Of a stretch of DNA of 27,566 bases, positions 15,689 through 23,042 are shown one piece after another (the first letter of the stretch is position 1; the number at the start of each line of letters is the position of its first letter). Below the pieces are notes generated by a model, which was given only the letters and a program-made list of their open reading frames with translations, was not told where the DNA came from and made no database searches. Origin of the DNA: CAMEON01 sp045128275 (GTDB taxonomy: Bacteria > Bacillota > Clostridia > Oscillospirales > CAG-272). The stretch lies in assembly GCA_045128275.1 (NCBI GenBank), contig JBGVRH010000085.1, forward strand, positions 1 through 27,566. The letters run 5' to 3'. Position numbers and translations under genes: made by a program.

Positions 15689-17017
15689 TCAGGAAAGAAC
15701 GGGTCGGCAGATCAGAGCCTCGCCCTCACGGGAGACGGGCAGGACGGTGATATCCTTCTGAGGCAGGGGAGAGTCGGCCAGCACCTTGACCTCCAGAAAA
15801 TCGGGTGTGTGACCCAGGGTAAAGCCCTCGCCGCGGGTCTCGGGGAGAATGGTCAGGGGGGCGGGGTGAGCCAGCACCCGATCCAGAATGGCGGCGCAGG
15901 ACTCCTCGCTGACGCGGGAGAGGAGAGCCACCCGCTCATGCTTCACGGACTCGGGGACTTGCCCCTTCATGGTAGCGGCGGGAGTCCCCTCTCGCTTGGA
16001 GTAGGGGAAAACGTGGATGTGCAGAAACTCGGCGCGGCGGGCGAATTCCAGGCTCTCGGCGAACTCGGCCTCGGTCTCCCCGGGGAAGCCCACAATCATA
16101 TCGGTGGTGAACTGCACCTGCGGGATGGCGGCGCGGACGCGGGCCATGGCGGCCTCGGCCTGACGGGCGTTGTATTTACGCCTCATGCGAGCCAGGGTGG
16201 CGGAGCATCCGCTCTGCATGGACAGGTGGAAATGGGGAGCGAGGGACTTCAGATCCTTGATCTTGTCCACGAAGTCTTGGGTCATGACGGTGGGATCCAA
16301 CGATCCCAGACGGATGCGGGGGGCATTCGGGATGCGGTCGATCTCCAAAAGGAGATCTTGGAGCCGCACGTCTCCCAGGTCTCTGCCCCAGGCTCCCGTC
16401 TCAATGCCGGTCAGCACCACCTCGCGGCAGCCTCCCCGAGCCAGGGCGGTCACCTCGGCCACCACATCGGCCATGGGCTTGGAGCGGATAGGGCCGCGGG
16501 CGGCGGGGATGGCGCAGTAGGCGCAACGGGACTCACAGCCGTCCTGGATCTTGACATAGGCGCGGGCGCGGATAAAGCGGGTGATGGACATAGGCTCAAA
16601 GCCACTGCCCTCCAGGGAGGGAACCTCCAGGTAAGGAGCGGCGGGCTTGACTCCGTCGGCAAACAGCTTTTGGGCGATCTCCACCACGCGAAGCTTTTCG
16701 CGGTTGCCCACGATGGCGTCCACCCCCTCGATGGAGGCGATGCTCTCGGCGTGGGACTGGGCGGAGCAGCCCGTGACCACCACGAAGGCGGCGGGATTCC
16801 GAGCGATCAGACGGCGGATGAGCTGGCGGGTCTTGCGGTCGGACTCGGCGGTGACGGTGCAGGAATTGATGATATAGAGGTCACAGGCCTCGTGGGAGGG
16901 ACGCCACAGGCAGCCCTCGGCCTCCAAGGCCTCTGCGATGGCCTCGGATTCATATTGGTTGACCTTGCATCCCAGGGTCAGGACGGCGAAGGTGGGATTT
17001 TCTCGGGTCGAGGACAT
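15689..17017 (-). CDS. mtaB: tRNA (t6A37) methylthiotransferase MtaB
   Basis: 442 aa, the family's normal length. This radical SAM enzyme turns t6A into ms2t6A at position 37 of ANN-decoding tRNAs. Seen: the N-terminal UPF0004 domain with LGCKVNQYES, cluster ligands Cys17, Cys53 and Cys84; the radical SAM motif CESRCAYC (Cys161, Cys165, Cys168); and a C-terminal region of about 60 residues in the TRAM position. LGCKVNQYES is typical of MtaB rather than MiaB or RimO. AAGGAGG is 4 nt before the ATG at 17017. First gene of the operon with the PurL-like/nucleoside hydrolase frame. Confidence 0.95.
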   Translation of the reverse strand: MSSTRENPTFAVLTLGCKVNQYESEAIAEALEAEGCLWRPSHEACDLYIINSCTVTAESDRKTRQLIRRLIARNPAAFVVVTGCSAQSHAESIASIEGVDAIVGNREKLRVVEIAQKLFADGVKPAAPYLEVPSLEGSGFEPMSITRFIRARAYVKIQDGCESRCAYCAIPAARGPIRSKPMADVVAEVTALARGGCREVVLTGIETGAWGRDLGDVRLQDLLLEIDRIPNAPRIRLGSLDPTVMTQDFVDKIKDLKSLAPHFHLSMQSGCSATLARMRRKYNARQAEAAMARVRAAIPQVQFTTDMIVGFPGETEAEFAESLEFARRAEFLHIHVFPYSKREGTPAATMKGQVPESVKHERVALLSRVSEESCAAILDRVLAHPAPLTILPETRGEGFTLGHTPDFLEVKVLADSPLPQKDITVLPVSREGEALICRPVLS

Positions 17018-17048
17018 GGTGCCTCCTTGAGTATATTACTTCACCATA

Positions 17049-17077
17049 ATTTTACCACGAAGCGGGGCAAATGTAAA
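17049..17077 (-). promoter_or_regulatory. Promoter of the mtaB operon
   Basis: On the minus strand TTTACA (17072-17077), 17-bp spacer, TAAAAT (17049-17054), 32 bp before the ATG. Confidence 0.7.
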
Positions 17078-17128
17078 TATCCAAAGTGTAAAACTTTTGT
17101 TTTTTTCCAAAGAATTTGTCCATAGCCC

Positions 17129-17157
17129 TTGCAATATCTTGAAAAAGGGAGTATAAT
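17129..17157 (+). promoter_or_regulatory. Promoter of upp
   Basis: TTGCAA (17129-17134), 17-bp spacer, TATAAT (17152-17157). Near the predicted start is a small inverted repeat GGGGAA (17161-17166) / TTCCCC (17175-17180), which could stabilise the 5' end. There is no room for a PyrR-type attenuator. Confidence 0.75.
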
Positions 17158-17210
17158 AGAGGGGAAGAGCAGTATTCCCCAGACTTTGAAATAAAAAGGA
17201 GAACATGACC

Positions 17211-17840
17211 ATGAGTACCCTGCATATCGTCGATCATCCCCTCGTGACCCACAAGCTGTCCATCATGCGCAACAAGAAGACCGGCTCCAAGGATTTCCGT
17301 GAGCTTCTGGACGAGATCGCCATGCTGATGGGCTATGAGCTGACCCGCGACCTGCCCCTGGAGGAGGTCAACATCGAGACTCCCCTCTGCAAGATGAAGG
17401 CCAAGATGATCGCAGGCCGTAAGCTGGCTATCGTGCCCATCCTCCGCGCCGGTCTGGGCATGGTGGACGGTATCCGCCGCCTCGTCCCCGTGGCCAAGGT
17501 AGGCCACATCGGTCTGTACCGTGACCCCGCTACCCATAAGCCCGTGGAGTATTACTGCAAGCTCCCCACCGACGTCGAGGAGCGTCTGGTCATCCTGGTG
17601 GATCCCATGCTGGCCACCGGCGGCTCGGCCGTGGATGCCCTGACCAAGCTGAAGGAGCACGGCTGCACCAACATCCGCTTCATGTGCCTGGTGGCCGCCC
17701 CCGAGGGTGTCAAGGCCGTCCAGGAGGCTCACCCCGACGTGGATATCTACACCGCCGCCCTGGATGAGAAGCTCAACGACCACGCATACATCGTCCCCGG
17801 CCTGGGTGACGCCGGCGACCGTATCTTCGGTACCCTGTAA
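17211..17840 (+). CDS. upp: Uracil phosphoribosyltransferase
   Basis: 209 aa, exactly the usual Upp length. It makes UMP from uracil and PRPP for pyrimidine salvage in the cytoplasm. HPLVTHKLSIMRNKKTGSKD near the start, PILRAGLGMVDGI, the PRPP-binding loop ILVDPMLATGGSAV, and the C-terminal YIVPGLGDAGDRIFGT are all intact. Two ATGs are available; 17211 is preferred over 17205 because AGGAG then lies 9 nt away instead of 3 and the length matches the family. Own promoter upstream, a hairpin terminator just after, then the hairpin-array element. Monocistronic. Confidence 0.97.
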   Translation: MSTLHIVDHPLVTHKLSIMRNKKTGSKDFRELLDEIAMLMGYELTRDLPLEEVNIETPLCKMKAKMIAGRKLAIVPILRAGLGMVDGIRRLVPVAKVGHIGLYRDPATHKPVEYYCKLPTDVEERLVILVDPMLATGGSAVDALTKLKEHGCTNIRFMCLVAAPEGVKAVQEAHPDVDIYTAALDEKLNDHAYIVPGLGDAGDRIFGTL

Positions 17841-17851
17841 AAAAGACTTTC

Positions 17852-17888
17852 GGGAGAGGGAAGGACTGCTTTCTCTCTCCTGTTTTCG
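17852..17888 (+). terminator. Terminator after upp
   Basis: GGGAGAGGGAA pairs with TTTCTCTCTCC around a 7-nt loop (17852-17880), with a mismatch near the top, followed by TGTTTTCGGTTTTG. Moderately strong. Confidence 0.6.
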
Positions 17889-17897
17889 GTTTTGTTT

Positions 17898-18145
17898 GAT
17901 TTCAAATTGCGGTTTATCGGGGTGTTCACGCCCGAAGGGCATATCGCGCCCGTAGGGCATATCGTGCCCAGCGGGCATATCTCGCGCGAAGCGCATATCG
18001 CTCGCCGTTAGGCGAAATCAGCCTTTTTGAGAGTTTGCGAGATGCCCTTCGGGCACGATATGCCTTGCAGGCGAGATATGCCCTTCGGGCGCGATATGCC
18101 CTACGGGCGTGTCGGGGTGCGCCCGATAAACCCAAATTTGAAATC
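17898..18145. mobile_element. MITE-like element: terminal inverted repeats around two arrays of 18-bp hairpins
   Basis: Terminal inverted repeats of 24 bp (17898-17921 and 18122-18145; 22 of 24 identical, starting GATTTCAAATT). Inside, hairpins start at 17930, 17948, 17966, 17984, then, after a central spacer, at 18044, 18062, 18080, 18098: four plus four units at exactly 18 bp, arranged as mirror images. Stems vary with compensation: GCCC/GGGC in most, GCGC/GCGC at 17984, GCCT/AGGC at 18062. It has no coding capacity of its own. Copy A at 1-163 is inverted relative to it. Possible target duplication is at most TT. Confidence 0.75.
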
Positions 18146-18168
18146 TTCCCCCAAAACAAGGAGATCCC

Positions 18169-19206
18169 ATGCGTATTCTAACCGTTCAGAAAAACGACGC
18201 GGGCCAGCGACTTGACAAGTTCCTGACCAAGGCGGTCAAGGGCCTGCCCCAGTCCCTCATGTATAAATTCATCCGTCTGAAGAAGATCAAGGTCAACCGC
18301 GCCCGCTGTGAGCAGAGCCAGATCCTTCGGGAGGGCGACGAGATCCAGCTCTTCATCAAGGATGAATTCTTTGATTCCGCCTCCAAGGACACGGGGGCTT
18401 TGTCGTCCATCAAGCCCAAGCTGGACATCGTCCACGAGGACGAGCATATCATGCTCCTCAACAAGCGTCCCGGGGTGCTGGTGCACGACGATGCCGAGGG
18501 TGGGGAGAACACCCTCATCATGCATATCCAGGCCTACCTCTGTGGTAAGGGGGAGTACGATCCCGCCGCGGAGCAGTCCTTCGCCCCCGCCCTCTGCAAC
18601 CGCATCGACCGCAACACGGGCGGTATGGTCATCGCCGCCAAGGATGCCGCCGCCCTGCGGGACATGAACGAGGTCATCCGCGAGGATTGGCTTTCCAAGT
18701 TCTACCTCTGTCTAGTCCACGGCCGTGTGGAGCGGGAGAAGGCCACCCTGCACGGCTTCCTCCGCAAGGACAGCGCGAAGAATATGGTGGAGGTGCGGGA
18801 CAAGGACTTCCCCGGTGCCAAGGAGATCATCACCAAGTACCGCGTGCTGGGTGAGCGCAGAGAAGGGAAGGACATCGTCTCCCTTCTGGAGGTAGAGCTG
18901 GTCACGGGACGGACTCACCAGATCCGCGCCCACATGGCTCACATCGGCCACCCCCTGGTGGGTGACGGCAAGTACGGAGTCAACCGCGACGATAAGCGGT
19001 CGGGCTACAAGTTCCAGGCCCTCTACGCCTACCGCCTCCGCTTCGACCTCCCCGAGGACGCGGGCTCTCTCAACTACCTCCGCGGCCGTGAGTTCGTCAT
19101 TCCCCCCGCGGATATCTGGTTCACCAAGGGTTTTGACCTCAAAGGTAAGGGTGTTCCCAAGTGGGACGTGCCACCCAGTAAGCAGAGCGGAGGGCAGGAT
19201 TCATGA
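18169..19206 (+). CDS. RluA-family rRNA/tRNA pseudouridine synthase
   Basis: 345 aa. An N-terminal S4 RNA-binding domain (residues about 12-75, AGQRLDKFLTKAVKGLPQS then KIKVNRARC) precedes the catalytic domain. LNKRPGVLVH, the catalytic Asp147 in NRIDRNTGG (family consensus HRLDRxTSG), and GRTHQIRAHMAHIGHPLVGD mark the RluA/RluC group. The His to Asn and Leu to Ile changes around Asp147 are mild variants. The target uridine cannot be assigned. AAGGAG precedes the ATG at 18169. Its TGA overlaps the lnt ATG (ATGA), so the two genes are translationally coupled. No clear promoter is seen between the repeat element and the gene. Confidence 0.93.
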   Translation: MRILTVQKNDAGQRLDKFLTKAVKGLPQSLMYKFIRLKKIKVNRARCEQSQILREGDEIQLFIKDEFFDSASKDTGALSSIKPKLDIVHEDEHIMLLNKRPGVLVHDDAEGGENTLIMHIQAYLCGKGEYDPAAEQSFAPALCNRIDRNTGGMVIAAKDAAALRDMNEVIREDWLSKFYLCLVHGRVEREKATLHGFLRKDSAKNMVEVRDKDFPGAKEIITKYRVLGERREGKDIVSLLEVELVTGRTHQIRAHMAHIGHPLVGDGKYGVNRDDKRSGYKFQALYAYRLRFDLPEDAGSLNYLRGREFVIPPADIWFTKGFDLKGKGVPKWDVPPSKQSGGQDS

Positions 19207-20840
19207 CCGCCCGCCATCCTATGACCCTGTGGGAGCTCGTGACCAAATGGAAGTGGCTCATCCTCCCCTTGGGCGGTATCCTCTTCGCCCTGACCGTCAT
19301 CTTCCCCCAGATCGGCGCCTTTGAGTGGATCGCCCTCATCCCCGCCCTCTTGGCGATCCTTACCCTGGCCCCCGATCCCGCGGTGAGATACCGCCGTCTC
19401 TACGGCCTGGGCCTCTGCTTCTTCTGGCCCTTCTACGCCGTGAATTTCCATTGGTTCCTCTATATGTACCCCCTGGACTTCGCGGGGATGTCCCACGCCG
19501 CCTCGGCGGTGGTGGTGGGCTTTGCCTGCCTGGGTCTGTCCCTGTTCCAAGCCCTCGGGGCGGCTCTGCTGTTCCCCCTCATGGGGGTGGCAATGCGTGG
19601 AAAGTGGCTCTCTGAGCACACCATGCTCCATCCCATCCTCTTCGCCTGCCTGTGGACAGCACTGGAGTGGTGGCAGGCGCACAGCGGCTGGTCGGGAGTG
19701 CCGTGGGCAAGACTGGCCATCGGACAGGCCGAGACCGTACTCCATCTGCAATCCGCCGCTATTTTCGGGTCGTATTTCGTCACCTTCCTTATGGTGGCGG
19801 TGAACGGCCTCCTCACCTACCTCATCCTCCATCCCTCCAAGCGGACGGTCTGCGCCGCCCTGGCTCTGGGACTGTTCTTCGGCAACATGGGCTTCGGGAT
19901 CATCCGCATGGCCTCCATGAAGGATACGGGGATTCCCATCAAGGCCGCCGCCATCCAAGGCAACAAGGGGTCGCTGGAGAACTGGAGCGGTGGCTCCATG
20001 GACGCGGTGATGGAGGTCTACGGCGACCTCACCCGCAAGGCCGTCGCCGAGGGCGCCGAGATCATCGTCTGGCCCGAGACCTGCATCCCCGCCAACATCG
20101 ACCGCCATGCCTGGGTCTACGACTATGTGACGGGTCTGTCCCGCGAGTGCGGTGTGCCCATCCTCTGCGGGCTCTTTACCCGCGTGGCGGAGGGAAGCGA
20201 GGCCGACTACAACTCCATCGTGGTGGCCCTCCCCGACGGCACGATCCACGGTACCGTCTACAACAAGCGCAACCCTGTGCCTTTTGGTGAGTTCGTGCCC
20301 TTTCGCAATCTGGTCATGACCCTTGTCCCCCCGCTGGCCGAGATCAATACCCTGGCCGAGGATATCCCCGCGGGGGAGGATTCGGTGGTCTTTGATCTGG
20401 AGGTGGGGCAGGTGGGATCCCTCATCTGCTTTGACTCCATCTATGAGCGCAACGCCATGGACAGCCTCCAAAACGGGGCGCAGCTGCTGGCGGTCTCCAC
20501 CAACGATTCCTGGTTCACCGACTCCCGCGGCGTGTGGATGCACCATGCCCAGTCCCAGCTCCGCGCCATCGAGACGGGGCGGTACGTGGTGCGCTCGGCC
20601 AATACGGGTGTCTCCTCGGTCATCAATGACCGCGGGGAGGTGCTGGAGAGCCTGGCACCCTTGAAGACGGGTTATGTGCTGGAAACGGCCTATCTCTCCG
20701 ACCGCGTGACGGTCTACAGCGTCATTGGAAACGCCTTTGCCTATGCCTGCATCGCCCTTTGCGCCGCCGCGATCCTGTGTCACGCCTGTGAGAAGGTCAT
20801 CCACTCGATTGCAACAAAACGCAAGACCAAACGGGGTTAA
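19203..20840 (+). CDS. lnt: Apolipoprotein N-acyltransferase
   Basis: 545 aa. Lnt transfers a third acyl chain to the N-terminal cysteine of lipoproteins in the membrane. The N-terminal 230 residues hold about six or seven hydrophobic helices; the C-terminal nitrilase domain has Glu292 (VWPETCIP), Lys355 (NKRNPVPFGEF) and Cys409 (LICFDSIYE). This is the E-K-C triad at spacings close to E. coli Lnt (267, 335, 387). NDSWF and a final membrane helix (about 510-530) complete the family pattern. The start overlaps the previous stop by 4 nt. Lnt is a hallmark of Gram-negative bacteria and Actinobacteria, but homologues occur in some Clostridia. The gene directly downstream encodes a lipoprotein. 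Confidence 0.92.
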   Translation: MTARHPMTLWELVTKWKWLILPLGGILFALTVIFPQIGAFEWIALIPALLAILTLAPDPAVRYRRLYGLGLCFFWPFYAVNFHWFLYMYPLDFAGMSHAASAVVVGFACLGLSLFQALGAALLFPLMGVAMRGKWLSEHTMLHPILFACLWTALEWWQAHSGWSGVPWARLAIGQAETVLHLQSAAIFGSYFVTFLMVAVNGLLTYLILHPSKRTVCAALALGLFFGNMGFGIIRMASMKDTGIPIKAAAIQGNKGSLENWSGGSMDAVMEVYGDLTRKAVAEGAEIIVWPETCIPANIDRHAWVYDYVTGLSRECGVPILCGLFTRVAEGSEADYNSIVVALPDGTIHGTVYNKRNPVPFGEFVPFRNLVMTLVPPLAEINTLAEDIPAGEDSVVFDLEVGQVGSLICFDSIYERNAMDSLQNGAQLLAVSTNDSWFTDSRGVWMHHAQSQLRAIETGRYVVRSANTGVSSVINDRGEVLESLAPLKTGYVLETAYLSDRVTVYSVIGNAFAYACIALCAAAILCHACEKVIHSIATKRKTKRG

Positions 20841-20885
20841 TCTTATTAAATTTTGTATAAAGTGTTACGAATTTGCGAAAAACAC

Positions 20886-20914
20886 TTGACAAATTCCGAA
20901 AAATCCGCTATAAT
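20886..20914 (+). promoter_or_regulatory. Promoter of the lipoprotein gene
   Basis: TTGACA (20886-20891), 17-bp spacer, TATAAT (20909-20914); perfect hexamers. Confidence 0.85.
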
Positions 20915-20968
20915 ATGAACAAACGGACGGATTCCCGCCCGAAGCATTTTGAAAGGAGACTTTTGATT

Positions 20969-21346
20969 ATGAAGAAGTCTATTCGCATTCTGGCAGTCGT
21001 TATGGCACTGCTGATGGTCACCCTCGTGTTCGCTTCCTGCGGCAAGACCCTGAAGGGCGCTTACAAGGCTGAGATCGGCCTCGGCGGCCTGGCCGGCTAC
21101 ACCGCTGTCTACGAGTTCAGCGGCAAGAAGGTCGAGATCACCAAGACCGCTACCCTGCTGGGTCAGAGCAACACCACTACCCTCGAGGGCACCTACGAGA
21201 TCACCGAGAAGGACGACGGCACCATGGAGATCACCATCTCCCTGGAGACCAGCGACGACGATATCAAGAGCGGTACCTTCACCTTCGAGGAGGGTGAGAA
21301 CTACATCAAGATCGGTCTGGTCAAGTACGAGAAGGTCGAGAAGTAA
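20969..21346 (+). CDS. Small lipoprotein of unknown function
   Basis: 125 aa. Residues 1-23 form a type II signal peptide (MKKSIR, a hydrophobic stretch, and lipobox VFASC), so Cys at about 24 would be lipidated and the protein held on the outer face of the membrane. The mature part of about 100 residues is rich in Thr, Glu and Lys, with alternating patterns (YEFSGKKVEIT, GTYEITEKDDGTMEITI, FTFEEGENYIKIG) like small beta-sheet domains of the lipocalin or DUF type. I cannot assign a family. The start at 20969 has AAAGGAG about 10 nt upstream. A strong separate promoter suggests high expression. It directly follows lnt, but has its own promoter. Confidence 0.85.
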   Translation: MKKSIRILAVVMALLMVTLVFASCGKTLKGAYKAEIGLGGLAGYTAVYEFSGKKVEITKTATLLGQSNTTTLEGTYEITEKDDGTMEITISLETSDDDIKSGTFTFEEGENYIKIGLVKYEKVEK

Positions 21347-21443
21347 TCTGACTTTACCACAAAGGCCCCTCCCATCGGTTCTCGGATGAACCGAGCAGAG
21401 ATCGGCCCCCATGGCTGACTCATGAGTCCGGCCAAGCCAAGAA

Positions 21444-21490
21444 AAGCGACAGCTTGTTACCGAAAGGTATTGAGCTGTCGCTTCTTTGTT
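21444..21490 (+). terminator. Terminator after the lipoprotein gene
   Basis: 11-bp perfect stem AAGCGACAGCT (21444-21454) / AGCTGTCGCTT (21473-21483), followed by CTTTGTT. Upstream of it are a small hairpin CGGTTC/GAACCG (21374-21391) and the palindrome GACTCATGAGTC, which lie in the 3' UTR. Confidence 0.75.
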
Positions 21491-21622
21491 GGGGCTTTTC
21501 GGAGCATTGGTAGCCGCTTTATAACTCAGGACGTGCCGGCTTGGCGGAAGAGCGGGATTATAAGAGACTTAGCGGGGACATAAAAAACGGGGGATTGAAG
21601 TTGCGTTTTTTTGGGGGGGCGG

Positions 21623-21645
21623 GACTTGAACTTGCGGCCTCTACC
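21623..21645 (-). repeat. tRNA-Pro-derived 23-nt direct repeat, left copy
   Basis: GACTTGAA-C-TTGCGGCCTCTACC is repeated with one mismatch at 24536-24558 in the same orientation. Read on the minus strand it is the variable region and T-arm of a tRNA (GGTAGAGGCC, then AAGTTCAAGTC). Here it is not followed by an acceptor stem; a C run takes its place. Before it, a CCCTC/GAGGG hairpin with a 7-nt loop mimics an anticodon arm. It probably marks one end of the island. Confidence 0.6.
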
Positions 21646-21736
21646 CTCAAGCGAAGAGGGACGTTTTTTATTTGGAGTAATCGTGGTCAGGTTATGTGAT
21701 AGAGCTTTCGCAGATTCTGCCTATCAGGATTGTCGT

Positions 21737-21765
21737 ATTGTAGCTCTTCTTCAACAATTTGTCAA
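21737..21765 (-). promoter_or_regulatory. Strong minus-strand promoter reading out of the island
   Basis: On the minus strand TTGACA (21760-21765), 17-bp spacer, TACAAT (21737-21742). It points toward the tRNA-like fragment at 21623-21645 and no gene follows on that strand before the lipoprotein terminator. It may be the promoter of a tRNA gene that was lost. Confidence 0.65.
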
Positions 21766-21866
21766 GAGGTTTTGCAGTCAAATATTGGGCATGCTGTAGA
21801 CAACGAAAGGGGGATTTTCGTTTGTGGTGAAAAAATGCATAGCCAATGGTATAAGATTTTAAAAAT

Positions 21867-21926
21867 GCGACATATCGCACACGATATATCGCAAAATTTT
21901 ATATAATACTATTAGCGATATATCGC
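21867..21926. promoter_or_regulatory. Promoter with three palindromic operators upstream of the XRE gene
   Basis: GCGACATATCGC (21867-21878), CGATATATCGC (21882-21892) and GCGATATATCGC (21915-21926) surround a TATAAT -10 (21902-21907). Two operators cover the -35 zone and one the start site, the usual layout for repression by the Cro/CI-type protein encoded next door. Confidence 0.75.
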
Positions 21927-21943
21927 AGAAGGAGTAGGTTATT

Positions 21944-22186
21944 ATGTTAATAAAAGAAGCCGTAGAAAAGAGAATTCTTGAGCTGTGTAATGAGCGAGGG
22001 ATAGCGATTAATAATCTGGCCAATATCTCGGGTGTTTCTCCGTCAACCATATATAGTATTTTGAACGAAAAAAGCAAAAACCCCGGTGTTTGTTCTTTAA
22101 AGAAAATATGTGATGGTTTGGAAATTAGTATCAGAACTTTCTTTGATAGCGATTTGTTTGACGACCTGGAGCAAGAGATCAAATAA
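21944..22186 (+). CDS. XRE/CI-like repressor
   Basis: 80 aa, consisting almost only of a Cro/CI helix-turn-helix (residues about 5-66, INNLANISGVSPSTIYSIL as the helix-turn-helix) with a short acidic tail. AAGGAG lies 9-10 nt before the ATG. Three operators sit over its promoter, so autorepression is likely. The nuclease-helicase gene starts 16 nt after its stop, so both are probably one transcript controlled by this protein. AT-rich codon use differs from the core genes. Such small XRE proteins often guard defence or mobile-element operons. Confidence 0.9.
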   Translation: MLIKEAVEKRILELCNERGIAINNLANISGVSPSTIYSILNEKSKNPGVCSLKKICDGLEISIRTFFDSDLFDDLEQEIK

Positions 22187-22202
22187 TTAAACGGAGAAAA
22201 AT

Positions 22203-22994
22203 ATGGCATATTACGAACTGAATGAAGAGCGCAACGGAGTAGAGATATATTTTGATTCTATTCCTTCTGACGAGATCAGAGCTGAATTAAGAGAAGGCGG
22301 ATGGCGTTGGTTTAAGGCAAAGAAATGCTGGTATACAAGACAATCTGACGAGGCAATAGCCTTCGCAAAGCGCGTCTGTGGAGATACTTCAGCTACTTCT
22401 GCCCCGAAAATGAAGCAGACAAGCAATCCCGCGAGTAATATGGGATATATTATGCCTGAAATGAATAAGCGCTACTGCTATGCTGATACAGTTACCAACT
22501 TTCTGGAGACTCAAGAATCTGAGTGGGTTTATGAGATGAGGAGTGGATTTTCCGAGGCATATATGCTTGCGCTTGGAGAGGTACAGGTTGGCGTTTGGAA
22601 AGATGGGTATCGCGTTTTAAAACGTGTACTTCCTAAATTCAATCAAGAACATCCCAATTTCCATATCGTTTTTGAATACTCTTTGCCATACGAATCTGGT
22701 AGAAGACCTGACGTTCTACTGATTAGCAATGAATACGTTATTATTTTGGAGTTCAAAAAGAAAAATGTAATTCTTTTAGCTGACATAGACCAGACTGTTG
22801 CGTATGCTCGTGATATTAAGGAATACCACTATGAAACTCGTGGTCGAAGTGTTTCCGCTGTTCTTGTTGCAACCGAGATGACAGGGGAATATTATAACGA
22901 TAAAGGTATTTCCATTTGTTCTGCTGATCGTCTATATGAAGCACTTGATGAATCTGTGATTGGAAATGCCACCCTTTGCGATATCAATCAATGA
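22203..22994 (+). CDS. PD-(D/E)XK nuclease-type protein, N-terminal half of an interrupted nuclease-helicase
   Basis: 263 aa. Residues 1-60 form a small domain with GWRWFKAKKCWYTRQ, a pattern I associate with mobile-element proteins of Firmicutes. Residues about 95-245 look like a PD-(D/E)XK nuclease: Asp170 in RRPD, then ILEFKKK with Glu183 and Lys185, and a downstream Gln (DQTVAYARDI), as in RecB-like nucleases. The frame stops at a single TGA (22992-22994), and the codons after it continue in the same frame, IESKYEPLPTIVEAARMI, straight into the DUF2075 part. TGG at this codon would read QWIESKY. So this is most likely the front half of one protein of about 700 aa. A weak CGGAGA precedes the ATG; it is cotranscribed with the XRE gene. 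Confidence 0.7.
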   Translation: MAYYELNEERNGVEIYFDSIPSDEIRAELREGGWRWFKAKKCWYTRQSDEAIAFAKRVCGDTSATSAPKMKQTSNPASNMGYIMPEMNKRYCYADTVTNFLETQESEWVYEMRSGFSEAYMLALGEVQVGVWKDGYRVLKRVLPKFNQEHPNFHIVFEYSLPYESGRRPDVLLISNEYVIILEFKKKNVILLADIDQTVAYARDIKEYHYETRGRSVSAVLVATEMTGEYYNDKGISICSADRLYEALDESVIGNATLCDINQ

Positions 22995-23042
22995 ATTGAA
23001 TCCAAATACGAGCCGCTGCCTACCATTGTTGAGGCAGCGCGC

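Larger units (their letters stand above)
21491..21866. other. Gene-free junction between core chromosome and AT-rich island
   Basis: No convincing ORF. A 62-codon frame beginning GRDLNLRPL is the known kind of artefact from reading a tRNA-derived sequence. The stretch holds a G-rich part, a tRNA-Pro-like T-arm fragment (21623-21645) and a minus-strand promoter (21737-21765). Base composition shifts from GC-rich to AT-rich here. Confidence 0.7.

Noticed and set aside
15677..17125. 482-codon plus-strand frame opposite mtaB
   Set aside because: Gly/His-rich shadow; mtaB on the minus strand has intact radical SAM motifs.
17926..18120. Repeat peptide genes (RDMPFG- and ARRAYR-type translations)
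   Set aside because: The 18-bp unit equals six codons, so every frame gives hexapeptide repeats; there is no RBS and the DNA structure explains it.
17898..18145. CRISPR array
   Set aside because: Units are 18 bp with palindromes that vary in the loop, no constant repeat with long unique spacers, and no cas genes.
19074..20804. 576-codon minus-strand frame opposite lnt
   Set aside because: Same codon-bias shadow; lnt has all catalytic residues on the plus strand.
21611..21799. 62-aa ORF beginning MGGRDLNLRPL
   Set aside because: Typical artefact from translating a tRNA-derived sequence; no RBS.
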